Source: an uncultured Flavobacteriaceae bacterium (GTDB lineage Bacteria; Bacteroidota; Bacteroidia; Flavobacteriales; Flavobacteriaceae). From it: DNA of 64,000 nucleotides. The notes below the pieces were generated by a model. The model made no database searches, was not told the origin of the DNA, and saw only the letters and a list, made by a program, of their open reading frames with translations. Location of the stretch: assembly GCA_947502495.1 (NCBI GenBank), contig CANNAC010000001.1:987220-1051219 (forward strand), read 5' to 3'. Positions 27,301 to 34,783 of this stretch are shown in pieces; the stretch's first letter is position 1; every line of letters begins with the position of its first letter. Position numbers and translations under genes: made by a program.

Positions 27301-27392
27301 TCAACTTTTTCTAATGCTGCTTTAGTAACCTTTTTTGAAACTGTCTTTTTCTTCGGAGCAGATTTTCCCGATGTGGATTTTTTCTTTCCCAT
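24339..27392 (-). CDS. Large 29-residue helical-repeat protein with C-terminal HELTH (DUF4157-like) domain
   Basis: 1017 aa, first gene of the operon. The N-terminus is strongly basic (MGKKKSTSGKSAPKKKTVSKK), with no signal peptide. Residues about 50-250 are helical. Residues 251-805 are nineteen consecutive 29-residue repeats with one four-residue insertion. Each repeat is an amphipathic helix pair with Gly usually at position 11 and hydrophobics at fixed spacing (for example KAAIEALRNIGKTIGNIL). Residues about 806-1017 form a separate domain with HELTH at 892-896 preceded by SRATLV and followed by VWQ. This is the layout of DUF4157-type metallopeptidase-like domains. It could be a structural or pore-like toxin, an effector, or a scaffold for the downstream enzymes. 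Function unknown; the reading frame and repeats are certain. Confidence 0.88.
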   Translation of the reverse strand: MGKKKSTSGKSAPKKKTVSKKVTKAALEKVETRKKNLSKTKFVTGKNSILTALESASFRSKKSVTDAVKKCKYKAVELAPAVQMLFKESENKAVKLSESYAKTIKDPKEHRAFFQGVAQMEKNERCAVIKGYRNANQARGVVHAMSQLPRQQCRTIMQDFVLDDKGKKDDKGVKDVLLWLRDAGAQMRKMEGQTPVFPDGETDDAVIEFFEDVADAISEAVTSIVDIFKQTLNGFVEAFKQAVDWVVDEVASLARSLLEAGQQIWEFLKTAADIAVEHVKKFVEAVQRIGKTFTEILEDVFAFAKGIIEAVIDAIDKLGEVFADLLSWLVEQSYEYIKAAIEALRNIGKTIGNILNQALNAAAKLVRNTVRALIEIGETIGSIVATLASYSRRVLHEVVRAFTELGNTLADIIQATVNAAADFVSEVIRAAATIGTALVEFTDFIIDTTKELAAKVVEGLFAAGRTLVELISTIANKSIAAIKKIVEAAFELGKTMINILKDVFDLAVDLLKETIKAMIDIGREIAEFTKAMVEFTYRNAARFIEAALAAGATIADILESVIEESYFVFRKIVNGVLQALGPVADIFEWLIARGEDLASEIWRQSILAIRFVKESITEIMDWALEQADAVFDKLLELVEDIGSRISEVIDWAIAVGDAALELLGEATERLGNSISYVLNYLEKDFIPGIRKFVEGALNAASTLAGLIAWVTNKTFELMREVVIGALAAGIGLATLLAEVMLHPDQTLDLFIAAARDVGNSIQDIYQSVLDTGEEFVEEVTETLRELGESIDDMLEAAFEVSAGMLGATISVLFEMLGSYRNLTTAEEADGRFVFGDSVDWNNTFIAKEGALNDIVFGVQDFVTRKPESRAFVTGNLINFDIGDDFSRATLVHELTHVWQNQNVGPVYLAHAVSAQLVGAGYNYGYNEGPTDIGINIPNAFFTPVGTPPSTSLLGVSQGRFTGAGGETVLNDATSIHDFNEEQQGQILMQYFVRARLLGQTGTDINRFQPFVDEVKAA
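24978..26642 (-). repeat. Array of nineteen 87-bp (29-codon) units within the large gene
   Basis: Aligning the protein in blocks of 29 keeps Gly or a small residue at position 11, small/hydrophobic residues at 4, 6, 10, 14 and 17-18, and variable charged positions between. Only one gap of four residues is needed (before unit 14). The DNA itself is diverged, so the array is ancient rather than freshly amplified. Confidence 0.9.
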
Positions 27393-27490
27393 TGTTTATG
27401 GTTTTAAAAATTAATGCCACTAAAAGAATAATAGTAATTGTCAGTATGTGTATTTTAGGAAATACAGCTAAAAAAGTTAGGAAGAAAACA

Positions 27491-27520
27491 CAAATGTAAT
27501 AAAAGTTATGAATATCAAAA
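27491..27520 (-). promoter_or_regulatory. Promoter candidate for the five-gene operon
   Basis: On the minus strand, TTTTG at 27520-27516 is followed after 17 bases by TACATTTG at 27498-27491, matching TTG-N17-TAnnTTTG. A leader of roughly 90 bases precedes the ATG at 27392. Confidence 0.5.
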
Positions 27521-27700
27521 ACATAATTAAATGATAATCAATTAATTAATTAATTAATTATCGAAATAAATTGCAATTGACTTAAAATCAACAACTTATA
27601 CTTATAACGTTAAAGTAAAAATAAAACAACAAAAACCTACATATGTTCTTGGTAATTAGTTATTTAAAAAAAAATACAAGCAATTTAGAATTCGTTTTTT

Positions 27701-27769
27701 ATTACTTCCTTAATGTTTCTTTTTATGGACAATTTGCATTGTTTACTTTATGTTTCATTAAGTAATTTG
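27701..27769 (+). repeat. Structured flanking element, right copy
   Basis: TAATGTTTCTTTTTATGGAC and GTTTACTTTATGTTTCATTA match the left copy at 21532-21577. Between them is a perfect ACAAT-TTGC-ATTGT hairpin. Outside them CTTAATG pairs with CATTAAG. Stem sequences differ from the left copy while pairing is kept. Confidence 0.75.
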
Positions 27770-27888
27770 TTACTTAATCTAAATTCATTGCAGCAGGTTA
27801 ACGTATGGTTTGAAGAAATTTTATATCCAAAATGGTTAACGAATGTTATTGTCTGATACTTAACTCTTAGAAAAGAGTTCCTTACATT

Positions 27889-28434
27889 TTAGAAGGACTT
27901 TTCAGGAACTTTACCTTTTACACCTTTGAAGAAGTTTTTCATAAAGGCAAAATCTTCTTCCATATTATCTGTAGGATAAAAAGGTTCTGAAATTTTATTT
28001 TGTTTCTTTCCAAAGTCAAAAGTAACCATTACTATTGGCACATGTGCAGCTTTCGCTATATGATAAAAACCAGTTTTCCATTCGGATACTTTATCTCTAG
28101 TACCTTCTGGAGCTAATGTTAAACGTAATTCATCATTAGTTTCAAAAAGTTTTGCAATAGCTTCCACTTTATTCTGACCAGGAGTTCTATCTAATGATCT
28201 TCCTCCTACAGCGCGGAAATAATAACCAAAAGGGAAGATGAATATTTCTTTTTTACCAAGAAAATTAATTTTTGTATTGGCTATTTTTCGGATTAATAAT
28301 CCGATGTAGAAATCATGCCAACTGGTATGTGGTACCGCTATTATCACGTACTTCTTCAATTCTTTAGGGAACTCGCCAACGAGTTTCCACTTCATCATTT
28401 TGAAGTAAATAAATTTGTATATAATTGTCAGCAT
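27889..28434 (-). CDS. PlsC-like lysophospholipid acyltransferase family protein
   Basis: 181 aa. The family HX4D catalytic motif is PHTSWHDF, and the acyl-acceptor motif is APEGTRDK. It is short for PlsC (about 240 aa), as in the glycerophosphate-type acyltransferases common in Bacteroidota. A role in phospholipid or lipid A-related acylation at the inner membrane is likely. It is the last gene of the kdsB operon, starting six bases after kdnB. Confidence 0.87.
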   Translation of the reverse strand: MLTIIYKFIYFKMMKWKLVGEFPKELKKYVIIAVPHTSWHDFYIGLLIRKIANTKINFLGKKEIFIFPFGYYFRAVGGRSLDRTPGQNKVEAIAKLFETNDELRLTLAPEGTRDKVSEWKTGFYHIAKAAHVPIVMVTFDFGKKQNKISEPFYPTDNMEEDFAFMKNFFKGVKGKVPEKSF

Positions 28435-28440
28435 AAAAAA

Positions 28441-29523
28441 TTACATTTTTTGATATAAAGCTTTCAGCTTTTCTCTGGTAATTACTTTTTTCCAGTTTTT
28501 ACCAATGGCATTTTCCCAAAGAGGTTCTAAACTTAGAGCAACATCTATCATGATATCAAACTCCTTATCGTTTAAATCTGCACAAACACCTTGCGGAATA
28601 GTAATATTATGTTTTTCGCGCATTTCCTTATACATGGCAACTCCTTCTGGATAATATTCTTCTAAATGTTCAAAAACAATACAATTACCAACACCATGCT
28701 TTACACCTAACAAGTAGCCTAAACCATAACTCATGGCATGAGCAACACCAACTTGAGAGTATGCAATACTCATTCCGCCATGCCAGGAAGCCATCATTAA
28801 TTTATCTGCAGCTTCTTCTTCACTTAATGTATCTTCTAGAAAAATCTCTTTACAAAGCTCTAATGCTTTTTCACCATAACTTTGGCTAAATGCATTAAGG
28901 TACGTTCCTTTTAAAGATTCTATACAATGTACAAAACAGTCCATTCCCGTATAAAACCATTGGTCTTTTGGTACGTCTTTAGTTAATTCTGGGTCTAATA
29001 TAACTTGATCAAAAGGTGTATAATCACTATTAATTCCTAGTTTTCTAACAGGTCCTGTTAAAATAGTAGTTCTAGAAACTTCGGCTCCGGTTCCAGAAAT
29101 GGTAGGAATACCAACATGATAAATTGCAGGATTTTTAATTAAATCCCAACCTTGATAATCTTTAGATTCGCCTTTATTAGTTAACATTAAAGCTACTGCT
29201 TTTGCTAAATCTAAAATGGTTCCTCCTCCAATTCCTATAATTCCGGATGGTCTTTCTTTATAGTCTAGAATTATTTGTTCTACCAATGCATCTACTTGCG
29301 AAGTTTTTGGTTCTTCTTCTGCAGAGATATACAATAATTTATCATCATAAGACAATGGAATTCTAGAGGTTAACCAAGGTTTACCTTTAAATACATCATC
29401 TACTAAAAATATGAATGGTGCTTTAACGCCGTTACGTTTAGGCGATAAAATTTCATTTAACTGATTAAAACTTCCACGTCCATAAACTACTCTGGACACC
29501 ATTGGGTAATTTTTATAACTCAT
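28441..29523 (-). CDS. kdnB: 3-deoxy-manno-octulosonate 8-oxidase (iron-containing alcohol dehydrogenase family)
   Basis: 360 aa. It has the iron-alcohol-dehydrogenase dinucleotide motif GIGGGTILDLAKAV and the metal-site segments MDCFVHCIES, GVAHAMSYGLG and KHGVGNCIV. Overall it resembles KdnB, which oxidises Kdo at C8 so that the aminotransferase KdnA can form 8-amino-Kdo for lipopolysaccharide. Its position in the same operon as kdsB supports this. No KdnA-type aminotransferase is present in the operon. Some other iron-dependent dehydrogenase substrate remains possible. Confidence 0.83.
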   Translation of the reverse strand: MSYKNYPMVSRVVYGRGSFNQLNEILSPKRNGVKAPFIFLVDDVFKGKPWLTSRIPLSYDDKLLYISAEEEPKTSQVDALVEQIILDYKERPSGIIGIGGGTILDLAKAVALMLTNKGESKDYQGWDLIKNPAIYHVGIPTISGTGAEVSRTTILTGPVRKLGINSDYTPFDQVILDPELTKDVPKDQWFYTGMDCFVHCIESLKGTYLNAFSQSYGEKALELCKEIFLEDTLSEEEAADKLMMASWHGGMSIAYSQVGVAHAMSYGLGYLLGVKHGVGNCIVFEHLEEYYPEGVAMYKEMREKHNITIPQGVCADLNDKEFDIMIDVALSLEPLWENAIGKNWKKVITREKLKALYQKM

Positions 29524-29569
29524 TTATTATAATTGTTTAACAAAAATAGAAATACTATTGCTAAAATTC

Positions 29570-30187
29570 CTATTGATTTAAAAAATATTGAAACTTTTCA
29601 GAAAACAAACCAACATGATAACCATCGACCAATGCATGATTAACAGATATTGCTACATTCATGCTTAGTTTTTTATTTTCTCTATTTACTTTACTAAATG
29701 CTATTTTAGGTACTGAATCTTTTTCTCCGAAAAATGGTTCTTTATGCCCTGAAAAATTCACCCAAGGTAATGCCGAACAATGTATGCAATCTAATCCATT
29801 TCTTTCTGGAAACAAATTACTAGAGGATTGAATTCTTGTCTTTTCGGATTCTAAATTATTTAAAAACACGTCTAAATTTTCATCAAAATTGACGAATGAA
29901 AATCCGAAGGTTTTATCTTCTCTCATTATAGTTGGAGACGCATGAATGGTATCATAAACAACTACTTCATTGTCTATAATTCTATATTTCAAATTATCTA
30001 CACTATTGATAGCTTGCATGCATGCGTGTAGATATTTTCCAAAAAAACTAATGCCATTCTCCTTAGAAAACTGATATGCTTTTGTAACATCAAACGGAAT
30101 AGTAACCCCAAAATAAGGATCAAACATTTTATTAAAATGCTGAAACTGCTCTGCTCTATTCCATGTTTCTAAATTGATCTTTTTCAA
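29570..30187 (-). CDS. Chloramphenicol acetyltransferase-like protein (CatA family)
   Basis: 205 aa, a typical CAT monomer length. The catalytic His motif near the C-terminus is SVNHALVDGYHVG. The N-terminal WNRAEQFQHFNKM and the Phe-rich core fit the family. Many chromosomal relatives acetylate unknown acceptors rather than chloramphenicol. Its place between kdnB and a HAD gene suggests acetylation of an envelope precursor; drug resistance is not implied. Spacing to the HAD gene is four bases. Confidence 0.83.
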   Translation of the reverse strand: MKKINLETWNRAEQFQHFNKMFDPYFGVTIPFDVTKAYQFSKENGISFFGKYLHACMQAINSVDNLKYRIIDNEVVVYDTIHASPTIMREDKTFGFSFVNFDENLDVFLNNLESEKTRIQSSSNLFPERNGLDCIHCSALPWVNFSGHKEPFFGEKDSVPKIAFSKVNRENKKLSMNVAISVNHALVDGYHVGLFSEKFQYFLNQ

Positions 30188-30191
30188 ATTG

Positions 30192-30893
30192 CTATAATAG
30201 ATTTAAAATTTCTTTTAAACTTTTCACGGTTTTATATGCTTTACCATTGGTTTCCTTTTCGGTTACTTGTTCATGTGCCCAAGTGGTATGAAAAGGAACG
30301 TGAATAGCCTTTGCATGTATATTTACTAATGGTAATATATCCGATTTTAAGGAGTTTCCAATCATTAAAAATTCGGAAGGATTGATATCTAAATGTTTTA
30401 ATAATTTAGCATAGTTTTCTTCTTTTTTATCGCTTAAGACTTCAATATGATGAAAATAATCTAACAAACCTGATTTTTCCAACTTACGTTCTTGGTCTAA
30501 TAAATCACCTTTTGTAGCAACTATTAATTTATATTTTCCAGATAAACCTTTCAGCGTTTCTTCTACGCCATCCAAAAGTTCTACTGGCTCCTTAAGCATC
30601 TGTTTACCAATATTTAAAATCTTTTCTATGGTTTTATTTGAAATGGTATAATTAGATAATTCTAAAGCCATTTCTACCATAGATAAAACAAATCCTTTTA
30701 CCCCATAACCATATATAGGTAAATTCTTCATTTCCATTTTAAAGAGTTCTTGATCTACTTTATTAGCAGTTTCAAAACCTCCTAAAAGCTTGGCAAATTC
30801 TAACTCTGCATCCCGAAAATACGTTTCGTTCACCCAAAGTGTATCATCTGCATCAAAGCCAATTACTTTTATATTTTGGTATTCTGTATTCAA
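30192..30893 (-). CDS. HAD-family phosphatase
   Basis: 233 aa. HAD motif I is VIGFDADDTLWVNE, motif II LIVATKGD, motif III Lys in the DKKEENY segment, and motif IV MIGNSLKSDILP. The helical cap follows motif I. It is larger than KdsC and differs from it in the motif I region, so Kdo-8-phosphate phosphatase is not supported. It probably dephosphorylates a small metabolite; substrate unknown. It sits in the kdsB operon. Confidence 0.87.
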   Translation of the reverse strand: MNTEYQNIKVIGFDADDTLWVNETYFRDAELEFAKLLGGFETANKVDQELFKMEMKNLPIYGYGVKGFVLSMVEMALELSNYTISNKTIEKILNIGKQMLKEPVELLDGVEETLKGLSGKYKLIVATKGDLLDQERKLEKSGLLDYFHHIEVLSDKKEENYAKLLKHLDINPSEFLMIGNSLKSDILPLVNIHAKAIHVPFHTTWAHEQVTEKETNGKAYKTVKSLKEILNLL

Positions 30894-30924
30894 TTCTTTT
30901 ACAAATTTTTAATTTAAATGTATA

Positions 30925-30950
30925 AGATTCCCTTTTTCAAGGGAATGACT
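30925..30950. repeat. Short dispersed palindrome (GATTCCC...GGGAATGAC)
   Basis: GATTCCCTTTTTCAAGGGAATGAC is a hairpin in the kdsB-HAD spacer. A related copy (GATTCCCACATTCGCGAGAATGAC) lies on the other side of kdsB. Confidence 0.6.
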
Positions 30951-30953
30951 TTG

Positions 30954-31682
30954 TCACTTCCAGAGTTTTTTAGCTCTTTCTAAATCTTCAGGAGTATCAA
31001 TTTCTACACCTTCGACATCTGTTTCTACCATTTTTATACGTTTCCCATATTCTAAATAACGAATGCATTCAATTTTTTCGGAAGCCTCTAATGGCAACAT
31101 TGGTAATCTATAAAAATCTAATAATGCTTCTTTTCTAAACGCATAAACCCCTTTATGTTTGTAATACTTTGCGCCAACATCTGTTGCTCTTGGAAACGGA
31201 ATTGGGCTTCGTGAAAAATACAAAGCAAAGTTATTTTGATCTACAATGACCTTTACGGTATTCGAGTTTTTAATTTCCTCTTCATCTGTAATATGCACCA
31301 TTAAAGAAGCTAAATCGACTTGTTTCTCTTTGTCTTCTTTAAAAACTTGGATTAGTTTTTTTAAAGAAGCTACTTCGGTAAACGGTTCATCTCCTTGTAC
31401 ATTTACAACAATATCTATATCTAGTTGTTCTACAGCTTCGGCAATTCTATCGCTACCACATTCATGTTCTTTAATGCTCATGATTGCTTTGCCTCCATTA
31501 CTTGTAATTTCTTTAAAGATAATTTCGCTATCGGTTACCACAAAAACATCATCAAATAGATTGGTTGCTTTAGTCGCTTCGTAAGTACGAAGAATCACGG
31601 TTTTACCATTAAGGTCTTGCATAAGCTTACCTGGAAAACGAGAAGCACTATAACGTGCAGGAATCATGGAAATTATTTTCAT
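30954..31682 (-). CDS. kdsB: 3-deoxy-manno-octulosonate cytidylyltransferase
   Basis: Activates Kdo as CMP-Kdo for lipopolysaccharide inner core. 242 aa from the ATG at 31682 ([19 protein letters not shown]), matching family length; a longer frame upstream adds 27 residues with a hydrophobic stretch unlike KdsB and is rejected. [10 protein letters not shown] and the C-terminal [14 protein letters not shown] are diagnostic. First gene of an operon with HAD, CAT-like, kdnB and acyltransferase genes. Confidence 0.97.
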   Translation of the reverse strand: MKIISMIPARYSASRFPGKLMQDLNGKTVILRTYEATKATNLFDDVFVVTDSEIIFKEITSNGGKAIMSIKEHECGSDRIAEAVEQLDIDIVVNVQGDEPFTEVASLKKLIQVFKEDKEKQVDLASLMVHITDEEEIKNSNTVKVIVDQNNFALYFSRSPIPFPRATDVGAKYYKHKGVYAFRKEALLDFYRLPMLPLEASEKIECIRYLEYGKRIKMVETDVEGVEIDTPEDLERAKKLWK

Positions 31683-31824
31683 ATATACTATTAATGTTAT
31701 TACAAAAATATAACTTTTAAAATAGAAATAAAGATTTTTTGAAACCAAATACTTTTCTGACAAAGCAATAGAAATATTTAGTGGATTTTAGTTTTAGTAA
31801 TAAAAATCGGAAATCTGTATTTTA

Positions 31825-31848
31825 GATTCCCACATTCGCGAGAATGAC
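31825..31848. repeat. Short dispersed palindrome upstream of kdsB
   Basis: GATTCCCACATTCGCGAGAATGAC. It resembles the copy at 30925 and, in its TTCGCG core, the elements at 9231, 15083 and 18538. Confidence 0.6.
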
Positions 31849-31896
31849 AATTTTTATGGAAATCCAAAGGCTATGCTTAGAGAAATACGTTGTTAA

Positions 31897-32463
31897 TTAA
31901 GCTTTCCTTGATTTAAACTTTTTATAAAGTCTGAAAATTATAAATAGTACAATTACAACAAGTATAATAGCCAAAACAGGAATAAATACAGAGAGGATAG
32001 ACATTACAATTGCTGTTCCTGTTTCTAAAGTAGAGATTACAGGATTTGCTAAACCTGCTGTTGTGGTTGTAGACGCTAATCTGGTAACGCTAGAAGTTCC
32101 TGCAATTGCGGCGGCTGTTCCTCCGCCAGCAATAATTGCTAAAGCCCAAGTTATTACCGGACTTAAATCTGCAACCGTGGAAACCATTACTGCTGTTCCC
32201 GCTATTGCGGCTAAAGGCACAGCAATAGTATCTAATGCATTGTCCACAAACGGAATATAATAGGCAAATATCTCTACAATAGTTGCCACACCAAGTGTTA
32301 TTACGGCTGTCAAACTACCAATCCAAAGCCAAGATTCGTTAAGTTCCCAAACATTAAAATGCGCAGCTAAACTTAAAGCAAATAAAGGGACGAAAACTCT
32401 AAAACCTACAGAAGCTGCAAGTCCGATACCTAAAAAAATACTTAAAATTGTTTCTGGTGTCAT
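31897..32463 (-). CDS. DUF4126 membrane protein
   Basis: 188 aa with four or five hydrophobic segments, Gly/Ala/Thr-rich (AIIAGGGTAAAIAGTSSVTRL). It fits the DUF4126 family, widespread in Bacteroidota and of unknown function. A basic C-terminus (RLYKKFKSRKA) should face the cytoplasm. It starts 35 bases after the helicase gene's stop on the same strand, so co-transcription is likely. Confidence 0.87.
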   Translation of the reverse strand: MTPETILSIFLGIGLAASVGFRVFVPLFALSLAAHFNVWELNESWLWIGSLTAVITLGVATIVEIFAYYIPFVDNALDTIAVPLAAIAGTAVMVSTVADLSPVITWALAIIAGGGTAAAIAGTSSVTRLASTTTTAGLANPVISTLETGTAIVMSILSVFIPVLAIILVVIVLFIIFRLYKKFKSRKA

Positions 32464-32498
32464 TTGTTTCTAGCTGTTATTTTTTAATTGTTTCCGAT

Positions 32499-33929
32499 TT
32501 ATTGCGCATCTTGAAAAAATTCATCTTTAAAACCAATAAGATACAATTTTTCTTTAGCTCTGGTAACTGCAGTATATAGCCAACGTAGATAATCTCTATC
32601 TATCCCATTTGGTAAATACGGTTGTTCTACAAAAACGGTATTCCATTGTCCACCTTGCGATTTATGACAGGTAATTGCATAGGAGAACTTTACTTGTAAG
32701 GCGTTAAAATGGCTATTGCCTTTAATTTTTAGAAATCGTTTATAGTTGCTTTTTTCATCTGCAAAATCTTTTTGCACTTCTTGGTATAATCGGTTAGAAT
32801 CTTCATAAGCTAAGGAAGGTGTTTCCGCTGTAATAGTATCTAAAAGTAACACGGTTTCAAAAGGAATCATATTCGGGTAATCTACCATACGTATTTTTAC
32901 TTCCGCGAAGCGAAAACCATATAATTCTTGAATAGAGAATATTTCCAAAACCTCAATAATATCACCATTGGCAATAAAACCAGCTTCGGTAGTTGGCTTA
33001 ATCCAGAAGTAATTATTTTTAACCACCATCAAATAATCCCCAGCCGAAAGTTCGTTTTCATTAAATAAAATACGTTCTCTAATTTGTTGATTATACATGT
33101 TTGCACGCTTGTTACTTCTAACAATGATAGCCGTTTCTTCGTTGCCTAGGTTGCTATATGAATCATTAATAGCATCCATAATTTCGTAACCATCTACTAG
33201 TCTAACAATATCTTTAAAGTCTTTTAAATCGAACTTAAAGGTTTCGGAAAAAGCACTAGATATGGCTTCTCGTAAAATGGTAGCGTTTTCTAATATTCCA
33301 GAATCCTGTCCTTGACGTACCACTTCGTCCAATTCCATTCTAGTAACATCTTTGTCATAGTTTAGCGTTAACGTGTTTTCGTCTAAAGCGGGACTTAAAT
33401 CTAATTTTACCGGTGGTAACTGTGCCGTATCTCCGATTAATAATAATTTACATTGCTGACCAGAATACACGTATTGCATTAAGTCGTCTAGCAAAGATCC
33501 ATTTTCAAAAAGTTTAGAATCTCCAGGAGTATCTGGAATCATAGAAGCTTCATCTACGATAAAAATGGTGTTTTTATGCTTATTTGGTTGCAAAACAAAT
33601 TTTACGCCTCCACCCTTATCCTTTTTTGGGAAATAGATTTTTTTATGGATAGTAAATGCGACTTTTTTAGAATAATTAGAGATTACTTTTGCCGCTCGAC
33701 CTGTTGGTGCCATTAGCACAGCGCTTTTATTTGCTTTCCCTAAATGTGCTACAATAGTACCAATAATAGTGGTTTTACCGGTTCCTGCATACCCTTTTAG
33801 TAAATAAAGGGCATTTGGTCTTTCCGAAAAAATAAACTCAGAAAGTTGCAATAAAACAATATCTTGTTTTGGCGTCGGTTTAAACGGAAACTGTTGTTTT
33901 ACAAGGGAATAAAATTGGGAAGCATTCAT
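32499..33929 (-). CDS. RecD-like ATP-dependent DNA helicase
   Basis: 476 aa SF1B helicase. Walker A is KGYAGTGKTTIIGTI; motif II is FIVDEASMIPD; motif III is LIGDTAQLPPV; the C-terminal motifs include AITCHKSQGGQWNTVFVE and YTAVTRAKEKLYLIG. It lacks the RecBCD-specific N-terminal domain and resembles small RecD/Pif1-like helicases common in Bacteroidota. A role in DNA repair or replication-fork processing is likely. Confidence 0.92.
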   Translation of the reverse strand: MNASQFYSLVKQQFPFKPTPKQDIVLLQLSEFIFSERPNALYLLKGYAGTGKTTIIGTIVAHLGKANKSAVLMAPTGRAAKVISNYSKKVAFTIHKKIYFPKKDKGGGVKFVLQPNKHKNTIFIVDEASMIPDTPGDSKLFENGSLLDDLMQYVYSGQQCKLLLIGDTAQLPPVKLDLSPALDENTLTLNYDKDVTRMELDEVVRQGQDSGILENATILREAISSAFSETFKFDLKDFKDIVRLVDGYEIMDAINDSYSNLGNEETAIIVRSNKRANMYNQQIRERILFNENELSAGDYLMVVKNNYFWIKPTTEAGFIANGDIIEVLEIFSIQELYGFRFAEVKIRMVDYPNMIPFETVLLLDTITAETPSLAYEDSNRLYQEVQKDFADEKSNYKRFLKIKGNSHFNALQVKFSYAITCHKSQGGQWNTVFVEQPYLPNGIDRDYLRWLYTAVTRAKEKLYLIGFKDEFFQDAQ

Positions 33930-33983
33930 TAATTATGGCTGTCTAATAAAATTTCCTCAAATATAGTGATGATTTTTATGCAC

Positions 33984-34019
33984 TTTGGTTTTAACGATTA
34001 AAAAAAAATTGTAGATTTG
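33984..34019 (+). promoter_or_regulatory. Promoter candidate for the membrane protein-DUF3822-rsmD operon
   Basis: TTTG at 33984-33987, 24 bases, then TAGATTTG at 34012-34019. The -7 element is a good match; spacing is one base longer than usual. The start codon is 35 bases downstream. Confidence 0.5.
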
Positions 34020-34054
34020 CGAAAGACCTTTATTAAAATTTAATTAATCATACT

Positions 34055-34783
34055 ATGAAATTAATATTAATTGCGATTGCAGTAATTCTTGTAACTATTG
34101 GATTGGTTTGGCTTATAGATAAGTTTATTCCTACTAAGTTAAGACCAGTTTTAATGATAGCTCTTTGGGCTTTAATAGCCTTCTTAGGTTACCAAACATT
34201 TAATTCTATCTATGAGCCTATTAAATTTAATAAAGTAAAAGAAAAGCGTTACGCTGCTGTAATTGAAAAAATGGTAGATGTAAGAGATGCTCAATTAGCG
34301 CACAGACAAGTTATTGGTAATTTTGCTCCAAACTTTGAAAACTTAATCAAATTTATAGATACAGCCAAGTTTACTATTACACAACGTAGAATAGAAACGG
34401 TTATTGATGTAGAAAGAACAAAAGCTTTTGGTGGTGTTGAAACCATGAAAGATATTACTGTTATTGATACGTTAGGTTATGTTTCTGTAAAAGATTCTTT
34501 ATTTAAAAAATCAGATAGATACAAAACCATGATGAATGTTGATGGTGCTAAAATCGAAATGAAATCTGGTTTACTTGGAGAAGAAGGAGCAAACAAAATT
34601 CCTGTTTTTGAAGCAAAATTATTAAAGAGCATCATTTTAGCCGATCAAAACAAAGATTTATTAGCACAAGAAAACGAAACAATTTCTGTAGATGGTGTTA
34701 ATGGAGATGCGATTAGAGTTGGATCTTTAAACGAAATAAATACTAGTGGTAACTGGCCAAAAACTTATGGCGACAGCGAGTAA
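34055..34783 (+). CDS. Conserved membrane-anchored hypothetical protein, 242 aa
   Basis: Two N-terminal transmembrane helices (MKLILIAIAVILVTIGLVW and LRPVLMIALWALIAFLGY) are followed by a soluble domain with IEKMVDVRDAQLAHRQ and repeated Lys/Asp segments. I do not recognise the family; similar proteins accompany DUF3822 and rsmD in flavobacteria. The next gene starts within its last codons (17-base overlap), so they are translationally coupled. Confidence 0.8.
   Translation: MKLILIAIAVILVTIGLVWLIDKFIPTKLRPVLMIALWALIAFLGYQTFNSIYEPIKFNKVKEKRYAAVIEKMVDVRDAQLAHRQVIGNFAPNFENLIKFIDTAKFTITQRRIETVIDVERTKAFGGVETMKDITVIDTLGYVSVKDSLFKKSDRYKTMMNVDGAKIEMKSGLLGEEGANKIPVFEAKLLKSIILADQNKDLLAQENETISVDGVNGDAIRVGSLNEINTSGNWPKTYGDSE

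Larger units (their letters stand above)
27393..27888. other. Gene-free stretch of 496 bp upstream of the operon
   Basis: It holds the operon promoter candidate (27491-27520), an ATTA tandem run (27539-27560), the right copy of the structured element (27701-27769) with a further ATTAAGTAA/TTACTTAAT hairpin (27757-27778), and an AACTCTT/AAGAGTT hairpin (27859-27876) at the end of the acyltransferase gene. No reading frame of note is visible. Confidence 0.7.

Noticed and set aside
24339..27392. Reading the HELTH protein as an effector of a contractile injection system.
   Set aside because: No sheath, tube, baseplate or ClpV-like ATPase gene is in the window; the resemblance rests on one short domain.
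31683..31763. 27-residue N-terminal extension of KdsB.
   Set aside because: It is hydrophobic and unlike KdsB, which begins at the [16 protein letters not shown] segment after the ATG at 31682.
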